Assembly: GCA_035384605.1 (NCBI GenBank)
Contig: DAOOIV010000016.1
Coordinates: forward strand, 1 to 64,000
Direction of reading: 5' to 3'
DNA length: 64,000 nt
Origin: Phycisphaerae bacterium
Lineage (GTDB): Bacteria > Planctomycetota > Phycisphaerae > UBA1845 > PWPN01
Part shown: positions 62,100-64,000 of the stretch, piece by piece
Layout of the letters: the number at the start of each line of letters is the position of its first letter
Numbering within the stretch: the stretch's first letter is position 1
Notes under the pieces: model-generated
The model's input: the letters and a program-made list of their open reading frames with translations, nothing else
What the model was told of the DNA's origin: nothing
Database searches by the model: none
Program-made: the position numbers and the translations under genes

Positions 62100-64000
62100 A
62101 TGGAACTCACCGCCACTGCCAGGAAACTCCCTTCGCTTCGTGATCGTCTCTCCCGTTTGAACTACACCAAGGCCTGTCAGCTTCTCGGCGAAAACGGCAA
62201 GGAACTGATCAAGCTGGGCGGAGCATACGAGATCCGCCTCGACGAACAAGTGTACCTCGGCGAGGACCTGTTCCGCCTGAGCCTGCCGGACGCCGTGGTC
62301 ACGATCACCGCGATGGCCGAAGCCAAGAACCGCCTGCGCTTCAACTGCACCAGTTGCAACACCGTCTGCCGGCACATCGGGGCGGCGCTGGCACTGATCA
62401 TCGAGGAGAAGATGTCCTTGGGCCTGGCGGCCCCGCCTCGCGAGCGTGTCCCGGTCGAGAGCCTGAGCGAGGAGAAGCTCATCGAGCAGGCGTTGGAGGA
62501 GCGCCGCGAGCGGGCCCGCACCGGGAACATGACCGTCACGTCCATGGACCCTGCCCGACTCTGGACCGACTACCTGGTCACGAACCGCATGTCGGGCAAA
62601 ACCTACCGTGTGGCCCTGCGGGGTTGGGAACGAGGGCAGTCCTATTGTTCGTGCCCTGATTATCGCAAGAACACGCTCGGTACGTGCAAGCACATCATGC
62701 GCGTAGCCGAAAAGGTCAAGAAACGCTTTCCCGAGAACACCCGGCTCCGCCCGTATGTACCGAAAGACTTGGCCGTGTATTTGCAGTATGGCGAGCAACT
62801 TGAATTGCGCCTGCTGACCCCGCCCAACCTCAATGGCGCAGCCGGTGCCCTCATCGGGCCGGTTAGCGGCCGGGCGATTCAAGACATTCCCGACCTTCTC
62901 AGGCGAATTCAGAAACTGGCCATCCTCGGGTACCCGGTGGTCATTTATCCGGATGCTGAGGAATACATCAACCAGCAGCTCTTTCTCCAGCGCATGGCCG
63001 CCAAGACCGCGGAGATCCGGAAAAACCCCAAGGACCATCCCCTGCGCAAGACTCTGCTCAAGGCCGAACTGCTGCCCTACCAGATGGACGGCATCGCGTT
63101 CGCCGTCGGTGCCGGAAGGGCTATCCTGGCTGACGACATGGGCCTGGGTAAGACCATCCAGGGCATCGGCGTGGCCGAGTTGCTTGCCCGCGAGGTCAAC
63201 ATCCGAAAGGTTCTGATCGTCTGCCCAACCTCTCTCAAATCGCAGTGGCGCAGCGAGATCCACCGTTTCTCCAACCGTGATTGCCAGCTTGTTCTCGGCG
63301 GAGCGGCTGAAAGAGCCGCCCAGTACGACAACGATCGGTTCTTCACGATCTGCAACTACGAACAGGTGATGCGCGATATTCTGTCCGTCGAGAAAGTCAA
63401 ATGGGACCTGATCATTCTCGACGAGGGTCAGCGAATCAAAAACTGGGAGACCAAGACCAGCCGGGTCATCAAAGGCCTGAAGTCGCCGTTCGCCTTGGTC
63501 CTGTCCGGCACGCCCCTCGAGAACCGCCTGGATGACCTGTTCTCCGTGGCAGAGTTCATCGATGATCGTCGGCTGGGCCCGGCCTTCCGTTTCTTCAACC
63601 GCCACCGCATCACCGACAAAACCGGCTATGTTCTGGGCTACAAGAACCTCGACGAGTTGCGCGCCCGGCTCAAGCCGGTTCTGCTCCGCCGCACACGCGA
63701 CTCGGTCATGAAACAGCTTCCGCCGAGAACGACGGAGATCGTCCGCATTACCCCGACCGACGAGCAACTCAAACTCCACCAGACCTACTCCCAGATCGTC
63801 AGATCCATCGTGACCAAGCCTTACATCACCGAAATGGACCTGCTGCGTCTCAGGCAGGCTCTCACGTTGTGCCGCATGACCGCGGATAGCACCTACCTCG
63901 CAACCAAGGAAGAACCGGGCTATTCCAGCAAGCTGGAAACGCTGGACAACCTGCTCGAACAGCTTGTCGCCGAGGAGAACCGCAAGATCCTGCTCTTCTC
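62100..64000 (+). CDS. SWIM-SNF2 helicase-like protein, continues past the right edge
   Basis: The open frame runs 633 codons to the end of the window. The first part has two cysteine clusters: CTSCNTVCRH near residue 82 and CSCPDYRKNTLGTCKH near 182, the latter a SWIM zinc finger (CxC...CxH). The SNF2 ATPase core begins near residue 325 with LLPYQMDGIAFA and Walker A ADDMGLGKT at about 342-350. It continues with VLIVCPTSLKSQW, LIILDEGQRIKN (DEGQ box), LVLSGTPLENRLDDLFSVAEFI and LLRRTRDSVMKQLPPRT. The second RecA lobe lies outside. ATG 62100 is preceded by AGGAGG about ten bases upstream. Confidence 0.95.
   Translation, partial: MELTATARKLPSLRDRLSRLNYTKACQLLGENGKELIKLGGAYEIRLDEQVYLGEDLFRLSLPDAVVTITAMAEAKNRLRFNCTSCNTVCRHIGAALALIIEEKMSLGLAAPPRERVPVESLSEEKLIEQALEERRERARTGNMTVTSMDPARLWTDYLVTNRMSGKTYRVALRGWERGQSYCSCPDYRKNTLGTCKHIMRVAEKVKKRFPENTRLRPYVPKDLAVYLQYGEQLELRLLTPPNLNGAAGALIGPVSGRAIQDIPDLLRRIQKLAILGYPVVIYPDAEEYINQQLFLQRMAAKTAEIRKNPKDHPLRKTLLKAELLPYQMDGIAFAVGAGRAILADDMGLGKTIQGIGVAELLAREVNIRKVLIVCPTSLKSQWRSEIHRFSNRDCQLVLGGAAERAAQYDNDRFFTICNYEQVMRDILSVEKVKWDLIILDEGQRIKNWETKTSRVIKGLKSPFALVLSGTPLENRLDDLFSVAEFIDDRRLGPAFRFFNRHRITDKTGYVLGYKNLDELRARLKPVLLRRTRDSVMKQLPPRTTEIVRITPTDEQLKLHQTYSQIVRSIVTKPYITEMDLLRLRQALTLCRMTADSTYLATKEEPGYSSKLETLDNLLEQLVAEENRKILLF

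Overview
The window is 64 kb of GC-rich DNA that most resembles a member of the Planctomycetota, probably Phycisphaerae or a related lineage. This is inferred from gene content: a planctomycete-style envelope operon (MoxR, DUF58, BatA-like, VWA, DUF4175-like), many large secreted or lipoprotein glycosidases, paired Gfo/Idh/MocA oxidoreductases, and intergenic arrays of short degenerate words that I know from planctomycete and verrucomicrobial genomes. No rRNA or CRISPR array is present.

Layout. (1) 0.2-13.3 kb, plus strand: a flagellar export and assembly cluster (OmpA/MotB-like fragment, fliL, fliN, fliO, fliP, fliQ, fliR, flhB, flhA, flhF, flhG, a small membrane protein, fliA, a small acidic protein with its own -10 box, and a lipoprotein amidase). 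fliM is not between fliL and fliN. (2) 13.4-22.1 kb: a glucuronidase-like protein, a Sir2 protein without zinc cysteines, a membrane protein, a VapBC-type toxin-antitoxin pair lying between two near-identical 234-bp copies of the carA 3' end, then carA, a YggS-type protein and trmB. (3) 22.2-40.9 kb, minus strand: a ten-gene run from a giant PQQ/TPR protein down to an NPCBM protein. Its DUF58 gene carries an in-frame insertion of a five-unit GC-rich repeat. (4) 41.2-50.6 kb: an OmpA-like and a TPR lipoprotein, a glycosidase-like lipoprotein, an M48-type protease and two tandem paralogous membrane proteins. (5) 50.8-52.3 kb: tRNA-Asp with a strong terminator, followed by an IS66 transposase remnant, a broken gene and a small Cys-motif lipoprotein. 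(6) 52.4-64 kb: a sugar-use block (GH2 glycosidase, two Gfo/Idh/MocA enzymes, a sodium/solute symporter), a Cys-less HMA-like protein, a methyltransferase and a SWIM-SNF2 helicase that runs off the right edge.

The most unusual items are the carA 3'-end duplication bracketing the toxin-antitoxin module, the coding repeat inserted behind the MIDAS motif of DUF58, the assortment of short-word intergenic arrays, two genes sharing the same very short 5' leader, and several -10 boxes without a recognisable -35. Start codons were revised where a Shine-Dalgarno sequence, signal peptide or overlap supported it. All family assignments come from reading motifs; no search was run.
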